A stretch of 34,468 nucleotides of DNA from contig CAJWEW010000015.1 in assembly GCA_913030915.1 (NCBI GenBank), positions 1-34,468 on the forward strand, in the 5' to 3' direction. This document shows, in pieces, positions 16,463-26,174 of this stretch (position 1 is the stretch's first letter; the number at the start of each line of letters is the position of its first letter). Below the pieces are notes generated by a model. That model was not told where the DNA came from, searched no databases, and was given only the letters and a program-made list of their open reading frames with translations. A program made the translations under genes and the position numbers. The DNA comes from an uncultured Rhodobiaceae bacterium (GTDB lineage: Bacteria; Pseudomonadota; Alphaproteobacteria; Rhizobiales; TMED25).

Positions 16463-18112
16463 TTAACCAAAGGGCCTCATATTTGCAAAATTTTGGTCTT
16501 TTGATGTATTAAATTGCAGCAATACTGATGTGCCCTCTTGATTTTTCTCTTTGGCCCGTAAGAGCGAGCTTGCAATATCTTCTGGGTCGTCAATTACCTC
16601 TGACCAGCCCCCAAGCGACCTCGCTATGTCAGCATAATCACCATCCATATCACGTGCTTTGAATTTTTCATGACTAATCTTCATGTGATTTGTTTCAATA
16701 GCCATAGTAGAATTTTTTAGAACTATTGTCGTAATGGGAAGTTTTGTTCTTACCGCCGTTTCAAAATCAAGTCCAGTCATTCCAAAAGCAGCATCTCCCA
16801 TAAAATTAACACAAAATTTCTCTGGAGAAGCAAGTTTTGCGCCAATTGCAAAACCTAAACCGGTACCTAACTGATGTGACTTTCCCCAACCGAGATATGA
16901 TCTGGGTGTATCAGATTGATAAAATGGCATTATTTGATATCTCGGGCTGCCTGCATCATGAGTTACGATGGCATCTTTTGGATCAATGTTCTTCATAAAT
17001 TCTGATATGACTCTGTAGGGGCTTATTGGTTTATCTTTTGAGTCTAAGTATTTAGACCAATTTTCAAGATATTGTTTCCTTACATCAAATATTTCTTCAG
17101 GGACATCGTTACGAATAATCTTACCTGAGAGATAATCTCGACAGGACTCTATTAATTGCTCTAAGACTAATTTCGTATCTCCGAGCACTGGGTAATCGAT
17201 ATCATAGCTTTTATATAAATCCTTTGGATCATTGGTATTATGAATTATAATTTTCCCCGGCGGTATTGTTGTCACCATGGGATGTCTTGTAAGACTTGTT
17301 CCTAGTGCGATTACAACATCTGACTTCTTCATGAAATGAACTACAGGATCGCTCATCACGCCAGATCCGCTACCTAAGGCAAGTGGATGATTTCGCTCTG
17401 AAATTGAACTCTTTCCTTCCATTGTTGTCATAACTGGAATTTGTAATAATTCCGCAAACTCAGCGAGCTCTTTTGTAGCTTCGGAATACAATACCCCAGC
17501 ACCTGCAATTATAATTGGATTCTTGGCGCTTAATATTATTTTTGAAATATTTGAGATCTCTTCACTGCTTGCCATAGATCTGGCAGATTGAATTTTTTTG
17601 TAATTCTGTACCCTGCTATCGTCTACATCTTGATTAAGTATGTCTTCGGGTATTTCAACCATCGAAGGTCCAGGCCGACCATTTTTCATTGACGAAATGG
17701 CCCGACGTAAAACATCTATAGATTTTGATGGTGTCGTAATTTGCTCTATGGATTTGGTAATGCTTTCATATGACTTTAAACTTGAAAACATTGGGAATAC
17801 ACCATCTCTATCCAGAGGATGCCCCAATGGAAGCACGAGTAATGGCGTTGAGTCACTAAAGGCAGTTGCAACCCCAGGATATGCATTCTCGGCACCTGGA
17901 CCATATTGCATAGCAAATGCAGATAATTTCTTTCCATTTGTTACTCGACTATATGCATCCGCAATTCCAAGACCAACTCGCTCTTGCCTGCAAACTATTG
18001 GCTTTATATCCTGTGTAGCCGCGGCTTCAATGATTGGAGTTGTTGGGAAGCAGTTAAGACACTCGAGGCCTTCCTTTTTGAGAACAGTTATGATTGCATC
18101 TAAAACTTTCAT
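16463..18112 (-). CDS. Thiamine pyrophosphate-dependent enzyme (acetolactate synthase-like superfamily)
   Basis: Catalytic Glu region CRQERVGLGIADAYSR; TPP-binding FMGDAAFGMTGLDFETAVRTKLPITTIVLKN. Confidence 0.87.
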   Translation of the reverse strand: MKVLDAIITVLKKEGLECLNCFPTTPIIEAAATQDIKPIVCRQERVGLGIADAYSRVTNGKKLSAFAMQYGPGAENAYPGVATAFSDSTPLLVLPLGHPLDRDGVFPMFSSLKSYESITKSIEQITTPSKSIDVLRRAISSMKNGRPGPSMVEIPEDILNQDVDDSRVQNYKKIQSARSMASSEEISNISKIILSAKNPIIIAGAGVLYSEATKELAEFAELLQIPVMTTMEGKSSISERNHPLALGSGSGVMSDPVVHFMKKSDVVIALGTSLTRHPMVTTIPPGKIIIHNTNDPKDLYKSYDIDYPVLGDTKLVLEQLIESCRDYLSGKIIRNDVPEEIFDVRKQYLENWSKYLDSKDKPISPYRVISEFMKNIDPKDAIVTHDAGSPRYQIMPFYQSDTPRSYLGWGKSHQLGTGLGFAIGAKLASPEKFCVNFMGDAAFGMTGLDFETAVRTKLPITTIVLKNSTMAIETNHMKISHEKFKARDMDGDYADIARSLGGWSEVIDDPEDIASSLLRAKEKNQEGTSVLLQFNTSKDQNFANMRPFG

Positions 18113-18129
18113 TCCTTCAACCTGATTTG

Positions 18130-19191
18130 TTACGAACCTCGGTTTATTTCAAGTCTGCGATCCACTTGTTCGATAATTGGATCAATCAACTGCGTATCTT
18201 CTCCCATTTGAATTGCTATTAACTTTACTAGCCTATCAACTCTCTCTATATTTTTAGCCCCAGAAAAAAGTGCTCTTGCGGCAGATGACGGACGGATAAG
18301 ACTTTCTGCGGCCCTTGCGTATTTATTAAACGGTACTTGATCAGATTCAATTGCTCCCAATTTTGTAGCAATAACACCCACCCAACTATAAATTTTTTCA
18401 GAGTGCGCCAGATCCGAGTGGACTGCCTCTTTTATGGCAACCGCATTTTCCTCTTTGACACAACGATAATTACCTGACAAGAGCATACTCCACTTAGCAA
18501 GTGGAACAAAAATTGAGTCGTGTACTTTCAACTTTACCGGTAAGTCTATCTTTTCGCCATCGAGATCATATTTAATTTTTTCTATATCAGTTTGCAGATC
18601 TCGCAATATTTGTGTTTGCTGATCTGACTCAAACCTCGCGGCTTTAAAATTTGTTGGGAGCCCAACTTGCAAAACATTAATATTCTCATCAGGTGGTCTA
18701 AATGCCTGTGGATCTGGACTACACAAGGTCATACAATTTGAGTCAAAATATTTCCAGACATCAGGTTTTGTGTATGCGCCATCTAGCTTTGATATATCAA
18801 GTCCCTGAATTCTGGCTATGTAGGGTAATGGTGGCATATTCATGATGGACATGCAGGGTTTTTTACTCAAACCAATCTCTTTGAGCAGCTCAGCAATCTC
18901 ATCTGCCCCATATTGTGGCTCCTGCATCGCCAATGCGATCAGGTCGTAAGTTGAAATATCAACATCACTTGGCCCAAGAGCATTCAGACTACCTGGGCAA
19001 TCTGATGATCTTAATTCGATAACTTTATCTTTTTCGCGAATTGGGAGGCGAACAATTGCACCTTCTTTATTAATAAGTTCCACTTCTTGTGGAAGGCAAA
19101 CCAGATCAACATCATGCTCAGCTAAAGCTAACTTAATACCTAATAATGAGCCATATGAGGCCCCAAGTATAAGTATTCGATATTTTTTCAT
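18130..19191 (-). CDS. Ketopantoate reductase-like (PanE/ApbA-type) oxidoreductase, distant
   Basis: N-terminal Rossmann-like ILGASYGSLLGIKLALAEHDVDLVCLP; PanE-like two-domain layout; weak similarity only. Confidence 0.55.
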   Translation of the reverse strand: MKKYRILILGASYGSLLGIKLALAEHDVDLVCLPQEVELINKEGAIVRLPIREKDKVIELRSSDCPGSLNALGPSDVDISTYDLIALAMQEPQYGADEIAELLKEIGLSKKPCMSIMNMPPLPYIARIQGLDISKLDGAYTKPDVWKYFDSNCMTLCSPDPQAFRPPDENINVLQVGLPTNFKAARFESDQQTQILRDLQTDIEKIKYDLDGEKIDLPVKLKVHDSIFVPLAKWSMLLSGNYRCVKEENAVAIKEAVHSDLAHSEKIYSWVGVIATKLGAIESDQVPFNKYARAAESLIRPSSAARALFSGAKNIERVDRLVKLIAIQMGEDTQLIDPIIEQVDRRLEINRGS

Positions 19192-19203
19192 CTTATTACT
19201 CCC

Positions 19204-20157
19204 TTATTTCTTAAATGTTTTGTGAAAATATTTTTTTGGTATCATGAGATGCACACCCTTATTACCATTTACCACTTGGGTTATTCTCAAATCACCAACA
19301 TAGCTCAGTAAAGTGTAAGCATCGGGTCGAGTTAAGCCGCAAAACTCTGACAAGAAATTTATCATTTCTCGTGTTGTAATTTTTACACATTCATCGAGAT
19401 CGGGATCGAATGCCATTGTAATGAAATAATCATTATTTTCCGCAATTGGCCACGTAATTTCCATATCCGATCTATTTGTTATTTTAAATTTACCGCGCAT
19501 ATCCATTTCTACTGCTGCGGTACAAATTTCACCATCTCCTTGTGTTCCGTGCCCATCACCAATGGACACCATTGCCCCATTTTCGAAAACAGGCAAATAT
19601 AATGTAGTCCCAACTTTCAACTCTTTATTATCCATGTTACCACCATTTTGTCTTGGTGGCACTGTTGATAACCTACCCCATTCCATTGGGGGTGCCGTTG
19701 CAATAAGACCAAAAAATGGATCCAAATCGACTTCCATATTCCATGGTGTTTTCGCAATCTTTCTATGCCTATCTATTTCAAGGTACGACATCTGACGAGA
19801 GTTAAAATCATCTGGTAGTGCACCCTTTAATGGAGCAACACCAGTGTAAGCCCAATCTGAGTCTAGCTCGATTGACAGAATTTCAATTTCTATAACATCG
19901 CCTGATTTGGACCCATGAACCCCAATCGGACCTGTGCACATATGACCACCTTGAAGAGTACCACGCACACTTTTTTCATGAATTTCTAATAAAGTCTCTT
20001 TCACTTCATAAGGGCTATTTTTTGTTACCTCAGGCGGCCCTGATACTGATGTAATTTCAACTTCATCACCGCTGTTAATGTTCAAAACTGGGTTAATCTC
20101 AGCAGACAGAAATCCCCAATGAACAGTCTTATGGTTTGCTTCAAGATAATGCTTCAT
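19204..20157 (-). CDS. Acetamidase/formamidase family protein
   Basis: VHWGFLSAEINPVLNINSGDEVEI, GPIGVHGSKSGDVIEIEIL, GAMVSIGDGHGTQGDGEICTAAVEM. Confidence 0.88.
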   Translation of the reverse strand: MKHYLEANHKTVHWGFLSAEINPVLNINSGDEVEITSVSGPPEVTKNSPYEVKETLLEIHEKSVRGTLQGGHMCTGPIGVHGSKSGDVIEIEILSIELDSDWAYTGVAPLKGALPDDFNSRQMSYLEIDRHRKIAKTPWNMEVDLDPFFGLIATAPPMEWGRLSTVPPRQNGGNMDNKELKVGTTLYLPVFENGAMVSIGDGHGTQGDGEICTAAVEMDMRGKFKITNRSDMEITWPIAENNDYFITMAFDPDLDECVKITTREMINFLSEFCGLTRPDAYTLLSYVGDLRITQVVNGNKGVHLMIPKKYFHKTFKK

Positions 20158-20175
20158 TTATCCTCAATTTTGGGA

Positions 20176-21057
20176 TTATTTCCTTTTCACACCAGCTAGA
20201 TTATCTGTCACAGCACAAACTGATGCCGTATCCTCCAGTGCTCTGCCTTGAGCAATAGCTGCTCTGTGTATGTCACCAGCTAATGAAAATAGCGGTGTGG
20301 GGCACCCCATCTCATCAGCAAAATCGAGTATGACTGAAATATCTTTTTTTGTTATTAAATGATTTGCTGAGACATTTTCATCATATTTGTTATCAACCAT
20401 CATCTGACCGCGCACCTCAAACATCCGTGAACTTCCAGCGCTTGATTTTATGACGTCATACACCAATTGTGGATCAATGCCCGCTTTCACACCATAGGTA
20501 ATTGCTTCAGCCGATGATACATTATGTATAACAACTAATAAATTTGCGATATATTTCATCTTTGAGCCTGTTCCAAATTCACCAAGATAGTGTACTTCTC
20601 TTCCCATCTTCTCAAATGCCGGTTTTACCTTATCGAATGAAGCTTGATCTCCACTTCCAAAAATAACAAGATCCCCTGCCCAGGCTTGGTGGCCTGTTCC
20701 ACTGACAGGACAATCTAGAAGGGTTATACCTTTATCTGCAAGAATATCACGTGCTTTGATTTTATCAGATATCTTAAGCGTGCATGTATCTGCAATTATG
20801 ACCTCTTTGCCCGACTTTGATATTTCGTCTGCGACAGCTATTAGAGCATCTGGATGCGGTAATGATGTTATAACCTTATCGACCTGATTTACTACATCTG
20901 TTGGGGATGACGCCCTTTTTATCCTTGCATTACCTTGAGCTTCAAATCTTTCATCATTGACGTCAAAGCCTACTATTTCGAAACCCGCAGCACTAAGATT
21001 CTTGGTGTAAGCCGAGCCCATAATACCCAAGCCAATTATTCCTATTTTTTCTGACAT
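20176..21057 (-). CDS. NAD(P)-dependent oxidoreductase, 3-hydroxyisobutyrate dehydrogenase family
   Basis: IGIIGLGIMGSAYTKNLSAAGFEIVGFD; DCPVSGTGHQAWAGDLVIFGSG; catalytic GTGSKMKYIANLL. Confidence 0.9.
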   Translation of the reverse strand: MSEKIGIIGLGIMGSAYTKNLSAAGFEIVGFDVNDERFEAQGNARIKRASSPTDVVNQVDKVITSLPHPDALIAVADEISKSGKEVIIADTCTLKISDKIKARDILADKGITLLDCPVSGTGHQAWAGDLVIFGSGDQASFDKVKPAFEKMGREVHYLGEFGTGSKMKYIANLLVVIHNVSSAEAITYGVKAGIDPQLVYDVIKSSAGSSRMFEVRGQMMVDNKYDENVSANHLITKKDISVILDFADEMGCPTPLFSLAGDIHRAAIAQGRALEDTASVCAVTDNLAGVKRK

Positions 21058-21090
21058 TTTAATCCCCTTTAAATGATTTTTTTATTTACA

Positions 21091-21102
21091 TTAACATGTT
21101 AA
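21091..21102. promoter_or_regulatory. Candidate operator: 12-bp perfect palindrome in a divergent intergenic region
   Basis: TTAACATGTTAA between divergent 20176-21057(-) and 21211-22233(+); a second inverted repeat TATTTAC-N7-GTAAATA at 21124-21144. Confidence 0.4.
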
Positions 21103-21210
21103 ATCTGCTTTAATATATCAACATATTTACGATGTTTGTAAATAAATTAATTTTTGATCTGCCAATTACTGGCATTTAGTAGTTAAAATAATTTGTAACG
21201 GGGTGAAAAA

Positions 21211-22233
21211 ATGAGTACAGCAAATATTGACGCAAGAGATAAGGATTTTCCATATAAAGAACTTCCGGTTATGGATCTAGGTCCAATTTTGAAAGGCGAC
21301 AGAGACGCGATAAAATCACTAGCAAAAGAGTGGAGAGATGTAGCTGAAACACTTGGCTTCATGTGCCTTACAAATCATGGTATATCACTAGATAAAATTG
21401 AGCGTATGGAGCAACAAATTATAAGGTTTCATGACCAAGACATAGACTTCAAGATGAAATTTAAGGTCAATGAGCATCAAAGAGGCTATATTCCATCAAA
21501 AACAACTATTTTAAAACACTCAGAATATGAAGAACATACAAAAACAGATACAGTTGAATGCTTAGTTTTGGCCACCGATTATCCTGATGATCACCCGAAT
21601 GTAAAGGCCGGTAAACAATTCTATTCACAAAATCCTTGGCCAGAACTTGATGGTTTCAAAGAAGAAATCATGGATTATTGGGATGGCATCATTAGTATGT
21701 GCAAGAAACTACTCCCAGTTTGGGCAGAAGCTCTCGGTGTTGAGGATGGCTTCTTCGAACCTCATTTTGAAGAACTTTACAGCTACTTCAGATTAGCTAA
21801 ATACCCAAAAGTTGACTTTGTTGAAGAGAAAGAATTTGGCCTGGGTGCTCATGCGGACACTGGATTTATGACTATTTTACCAATGGCAAAAGAACCGGGG
21901 CTACAAGTTATGGATACTAATGGTGAGTGGTTCTGGCCAGTAATCCCTGAAGGTGCTCTAATTTTAAATCTGGGACAATTCTTAGAGAGATGGACAAATG
22001 AGAGGTTTAGAGCGACGCCACATCGTGTGTTACCACCTAGAAATAATGATAGGTACTCACTTGCATGTTTTGTCAATACAGGTCTTGATACAGTTGCAAA
22101 ACAAATACCATCATGCGTAAGCGATGACAATCCAATGAAATACCCTGAGGAAAGTTATTGGGATTTCTACAAGTGGTATTTACAGCAAACATATACCCAT
22201 TACGGAAAAGTTGCCGAAGATAGCAATGCTTAG
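21211..22233 (+). CDS. 2-oxoglutarate/Fe(II)-dependent oxygenase, isopenicillin N synthase family
   Basis: LPVMDLGPIL; GFMCLTNHGIS; HADTGFMTIL (HxD); PHRVLPPRNNDRYSLACFVN (distal His and RxS). Confidence 0.9.
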   Translation: MSTANIDARDKDFPYKELPVMDLGPILKGDRDAIKSLAKEWRDVAETLGFMCLTNHGISLDKIERMEQQIIRFHDQDIDFKMKFKVNEHQRGYIPSKTTILKHSEYEEHTKTDTVECLVLATDYPDDHPNVKAGKQFYSQNPWPELDGFKEEIMDYWDGIISMCKKLLPVWAEALGVEDGFFEPHFEELYSYFRLAKYPKVDFVEEKEFGLGAHADTGFMTILPMAKEPGLQVMDTNGEWFWPVIPEGALILNLGQFLERWTNERFRATPHRVLPPRNNDRYSLACFVNTGLDTVAKQIPSCVSDDNPMKYPEESYWDFYKWYLQQTYTHYGKVAEDSNA

Positions 22234-22243
22234 CTGGATATTT

Positions 22244-23458
22244 TCAGACTATACCTGACTTCTTCAGTTTTGCGATTTTTTCTTCTGAGTAACCAAGACT
22301 TTCACTCAGTATCTCTTCAGTGTGCTCACCATGTTGTGGCGGTGGATACCTATATGTGATACTGCCCTCACTCATTTTTATTGGGTTGGCTATTAGTTTA
22401 TACGGGCTCTGATTTTTATCTGTCCCTTTCATATCGATTATCATATCTCTAGCCAACACTTGGGGATCTGAAAAAACCTCTTCCAGTGAATTAATTGCAC
22501 AACAACCAATATTTTTTTCTTCTAATTTCTCTAACCACCATTTTGTTTCGCGGGTCTTAGTAATTTCATTAAGCTTATTGGTGACCTCCTCGCGATTTTT
22601 CACCCTCTCGACAGCCTCTGCAAACTTTTTATCCGCAAGCAAATCCTCACAGGATGCAACCTCACAGAATCTTTCAAATGTAGCGTCATTACCAACGGAT
22701 AAAACAAAATAACCATCCTTTGATGGCATAACCTGATAAGGTAAAATATTTGGGTGTTGATTACCTAATCTTTCTGGATTGCTTCCAGTTGCTAAATAAT
22801 TCATTCCCTGATTAGCGAGCCAAGCCACGTGGGCGTCAAGCATAGAGATGTCAAGATGTTGTCCTTGATTTGTTTTGTCACGGTGTCTTAAAGCTGCAAG
22901 AATTGATACTGTTGCATACATTCCTGCCATCAGATCTGCAATGGATACACCTACTTTCATTGGTTCCCCATCGGGTTCTCCGGTCAGGCTCATAACCCCA
23001 CCCATTGCTTGTACCAGTGCATCATATGCGGGTCTACTTGCATAAGGTCCTGTTTGCCCAAATCCTGTAATCGAACAATATATTAGATTTGGAAATTGAC
23101 CCTTAAGTGACTCGTAGTCTAAGTTGTATTTTTTGAGTGTTCCAACTTTAAAATTCTCGACCAGTATATCTGACTTTGATATCAATTCTCTGGCAATTGA
23201 CTGACCTTCCTTGGAACTTAAATCTAATGTTAGAGAGCGTTTATTTCTGTTCGTGCCTGAAAAATATGCACTTTGATTTGTATCCTTTCCATTACTATCC
23301 TTCATATAAGGTGGAGCAAATTTTCTTGTGTCATCACCCGCTTCAACCCTTTCAATCTTTATGATGTCAGCACCCAAATCCCCTAAAATTTGTGTACAAT
23401 GTGGCCCGGCTAACACGCGGGTCAGATCAAATATCTTTATGTCTTTTAATGGTCCCAT
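22244..23458 (-). CDS. CaiB/BaiF family (class III) CoA-transferase
   Basis: MGPLKDIKIFDLTRVLAGPHCTQILGDLGADIIKIE; VGVSIADLMAGMYA with catalytic Asp. Confidence 0.94.
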   Translation of the reverse strand: MGPLKDIKIFDLTRVLAGPHCTQILGDLGADIIKIERVEAGDDTRKFAPPYMKDSNGKDTNQSAYFSGTNRNKRSLTLDLSSKEGQSIARELISKSDILVENFKVGTLKKYNLDYESLKGQFPNLIYCSITGFGQTGPYASRPAYDALVQAMGGVMSLTGEPDGEPMKVGVSIADLMAGMYATVSILAALRHRDKTNQGQHLDISMLDAHVAWLANQGMNYLATGSNPERLGNQHPNILPYQVMPSKDGYFVLSVGNDATFERFCEVASCEDLLADKKFAEAVERVKNREEVTNKLNEITKTRETKWWLEKLEEKNIGCCAINSLEEVFSDPQVLARDMIIDMKGTDKNQSPYKLIANPIKMSEGSITYRYPPPQHGEHTEEILSESLGYSEEKIAKLKKSGIV

Positions 23459-23562
23459 GAGTCTACTGTAAAAAAATTTTTAAAAAGTCTATAATTTGCA
23501 ATATAATATCTAAAAAAAATAGTATATAAAATACAAAGAAGATAGAAAAAAGTAGGGAAATT

Positions 23563-24441
23563 ATGAGTTTACTAACAGATCGCTTGAAGTATGAAGCAAT
23601 AATAGATAGACCTAAATTGAAAGGCCCAAACGGGTCAAAAATTATAGTTTGGACAACGGTCAACGTTGAATTATGGAACATAATCCGACCAATGCCACGA
23701 AATGCCTTACCGCCTCCAATGGGCAATCAACTACTCCCGAATGTCCCCAATTGGTCTTGGCATGAATATGGAAACCGTGTTGGATTTTGGAGACACTTAA
23801 ATGCGCTTCAATCAAGAGATATTACAGCTACACTTGCTATAAATGGGCATGTTTGCTCAACGTACCCGCGTATTGCAGAAGCCGCTCTCGAGGCAGGTTG
23901 GGAGTTTATGGGACATGGATATGAGCAACAACCCCAGCATTCTCTCGATGATGAAGATGCAGAAATTGCAGCCGCTGTAGAAGAAATTAAGTCTTTCACA
24001 GGCAAGCAACCAATTGGCTGGGAAAGTCCTGGATTGACTGAAACTGAAAACACACTAGATCTTCTAAAGAAGAATGGTATTGAATATGTATGCAACTGGC
24101 CTATGGACGATTTGCCAACAACAATAGAGACAAAACACGGGTCAATGCTCACACTTCCATACCCTCTTGAAACCAATGATATCGTCATACACATCATCCA
24201 GCACCAGCCAGCAAATGTGTTTTACCAACAATGCAAGGAAACGTTTGATAGATTGTATATGGAAAGTGAAGAAAATATCAAAATTATGGCAATAAGCATG
24301 CACCCCTATCTGACAGGAACACCACACCGTATTGGTCATGTTGAAAAATTATATGATTACATAAACCAGCATGACGGTGTTATTCACATGACAGGGGAAG
24401 AAATATATCATTGGTATAAGTCCGAAACTAAAACCAAATAG
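23563..24441 (+). CDS. Polysaccharide deacetylase family protein, PuuE/allantoinase-like
   Basis: ATLAINGHVCSTYPRIAEAALEAGWEFMGHGYEQ; GWESPGLTETENTLDLLKKNGIEYVCNWPMDDLP. Confidence 0.86.
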   Translation: MSLLTDRLKYEAIIDRPKLKGPNGSKIIVWTTVNVELWNIIRPMPRNALPPPMGNQLLPNVPNWSWHEYGNRVGFWRHLNALQSRDITATLAINGHVCSTYPRIAEAALEAGWEFMGHGYEQQPQHSLDDEDAEIAAAVEEIKSFTGKQPIGWESPGLTETENTLDLLKKNGIEYVCNWPMDDLPTTIETKHGSMLTLPYPLETNDIVIHIIQHQPANVFYQQCKETFDRLYMESEENIKIMAISMHPYLTGTPHRIGHVEKLYDYINQHDGVIHMTGEEIYHWYKSETKTK

Positions 24442-24452
24442 GCCATAATAAG

Positions 24453-25190
24453 ATGGATAGTGCTAGCCCATTTGAGAGTAAAGTTGTCCTGATAACAGGT
24501 GCTGCACGAGGTATAGGTAGAGCTACAGCAATCGAATTCGCAAAAAATAATGCTCAAGTTATTGCTGTTAGCAGGACACGAGATGATCTGCTTGAATTAC
24601 AAAAGCAATTTCCTGAAAATATAGAGATCTGGGATTTCGACATAACCGGTGATGAGTTCTTCAAAAAAATGGGGTCATTAGATCGTTTGGATGTTTGCAT
24701 AAATAATGCGGGAGTAAACCGTCCTAAACTAATTGAAGATGTTGATGATGCAACTCTAGATTTAATGCTTGACCTCAATGTAAGAGCGACATTTCGTACA
24801 TCTAAAATAGCGGTAAAATTAATGAAAAAAAATAACCAAGGGGTGATAATAAACGTTACTTCCCAAATGGGGCATGTTGGCTCGCCAACCCGAACCGTTT
24901 ATTGTCTTACAAAACATGCTGTTGAAGGGCTTACTAAAGCACTAGCAGTTGAAGTCGCACCGTCAAACATAAGAGTCTGCTCAATTGCCCCAACATTTGC
25001 TGATACACCAATGACCAAGCCAATGTTTGAAGATGAGAAATTCAAAAATTTTGTCTATGGAATGATACCAATGAAAAAATTAGTCGATGTTCAGGATATT
25101 GTAGATGGTATATTGTATTTGTGCTCTCCGCAGGCTAAGATGATAACTGGAACAAGTTTACTTATTGATGGCGGCTGGACTGCACATTAA
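24453..25190 (+). CDS. SDR family oxidoreductase
   Basis: VVLITGAARGIGRATAIEFAK; NNAGV; YCLTK (YxxxK); MITGTSLLIDGGW. Confidence 0.93.
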   Translation: MDSASPFESKVVLITGAARGIGRATAIEFAKNNAQVIAVSRTRDDLLELQKQFPENIEIWDFDITGDEFFKKMGSLDRLDVCINNAGVNRPKLIEDVDDATLDLMLDLNVRATFRTSKIAVKLMKKNNQGVIINVTSQMGHVGSPTRTVYCLTKHAVEGLTKALAVEVAPSNIRVCSIAPTFADTPMTKPMFEDEKFKNFVYGMIPMKKLVDVQDIVDGILYLCSPQAKMITGTSLLIDGGWTAH

Positions 25191-25205
25191 CACAGGAGAA
25201 GGTAT

Positions 25206-26159
25206 ATGGATATAAAAGTAAATCTCGATGCAATAAAAAAAGCATCGGAAGAGCTCTCAAACTGGGGTAGATGGGGCAAAGATGACCAAATTGGTACTCT
25301 TAATCTTGTGACTCCGGAAGATATTATTGGAGCTTCGAAGTTAATAAAAAAAGGGAAGGTTTTCTCATTAGGTATACCTCTTGACAGAGAGGGTCCTCAA
25401 AACGGTCTATTTGGTGGACGTTTCAATCCTATCCACCAAATGCTTGCAACAGGGACGGATGCGGTTTGTGGCAGACAAGATTGGAATAAAATTCGCTATG
25501 CTGATGATACTCTAAACTTGTGTGTTCAGGGAGCTACACATTGGGATGCACTTGGGCACATATTTTATGAAGACAGGGCTTATAACGGCCATGACCCAAA
25601 ACAGATTGACGTAACAGGATTAAATGTTCTTGGTATCGAGAACTCAAAGGACAAGATGAACGGTCGCGGAGTTTTGCTTGATATTGCAAGATACCGTGGG
25701 GTTGACTGGCTACAAGACGGCGAGGGTATTTCAAATGATGAACTCGATGCATGCGCGAAACAACAAGGTGTTGATATTAAAAAAGCAGACTTTGTCATAA
25801 TAAGAACGGGTCAAATGGAACGATGCTTAAGTGAAAATGAATGGGGTGGATATGCCGGCGGCGACGCTCCAGGAGTAAAGTTCGAAAATTGCTACTGGTG
25901 CCATGAAAAAGAAGTTGCCGCGATATGTTCCGATACGTGGGGGGTGGAAGTCAGACCAAATGAAACCTCCGAGGCAAACCAACCTTGGCACTGGGTGGTG
26001 ATACCTGCAATGGGACTTTGTATGGGCGAGATATTTTATTTAAAGGAGTTAGCAGAAGATTGTGCCGCAGATGGAGTTTATGAATTCTTCTTTTGCGGAC
26101 CTCCCCTCATAATTACAGGCGGTACCGGATCTCCTATAAATCCTCAAGTATTTAAATAA
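25206..26159 (+). CDS. Cyclase family protein (kynurenine formamidase-like metal hydrolase)
   Basis: GATHWDALGHIFYEDRAYNG metal motif; WGRWGKDDQIGTLNLVTPEDI, typical of the cyclase family; SD CAGGAGAAGG upstream. Confidence 0.88.
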   Translation: MDIKVNLDAIKKASEELSNWGRWGKDDQIGTLNLVTPEDIIGASKLIKKGKVFSLGIPLDREGPQNGLFGGRFNPIHQMLATGTDAVCGRQDWNKIRYADDTLNLCVQGATHWDALGHIFYEDRAYNGHDPKQIDVTGLNVLGIENSKDKMNGRGVLLDIARYRGVDWLQDGEGISNDELDACAKQQGVDIKKADFVIIRTGQMERCLSENEWGGYAGGDAPGVKFENCYWCHEKEVAAICSDTWGVEVRPNETSEANQPWHWVVIPAMGLCMGEIFYLKELAEDCAADGVYEFFFCGPPLIITGGTGSPINPQVFK

Positions 26160-26174
26160 AAAAGGAATTGAAAT

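Noticed and set aside
17640-18125. 161-aa plus-strand ORF
   Set aside because: Antisense shadow of the TPP enzyme gene with no domain signature.
23463-23726. 87-aa minus-strand ORF
   Set aside because: Overlaps the 5' end of the deacetylase-like gene and an AT-rich promoter; hydrophobicity results from poly-A/T sequence.
23808-24197. 129-aa minus-strand ORF
   Set aside because: Antisense to the deacetylase-like gene; low complexity Ser/Ala-rich shadow.
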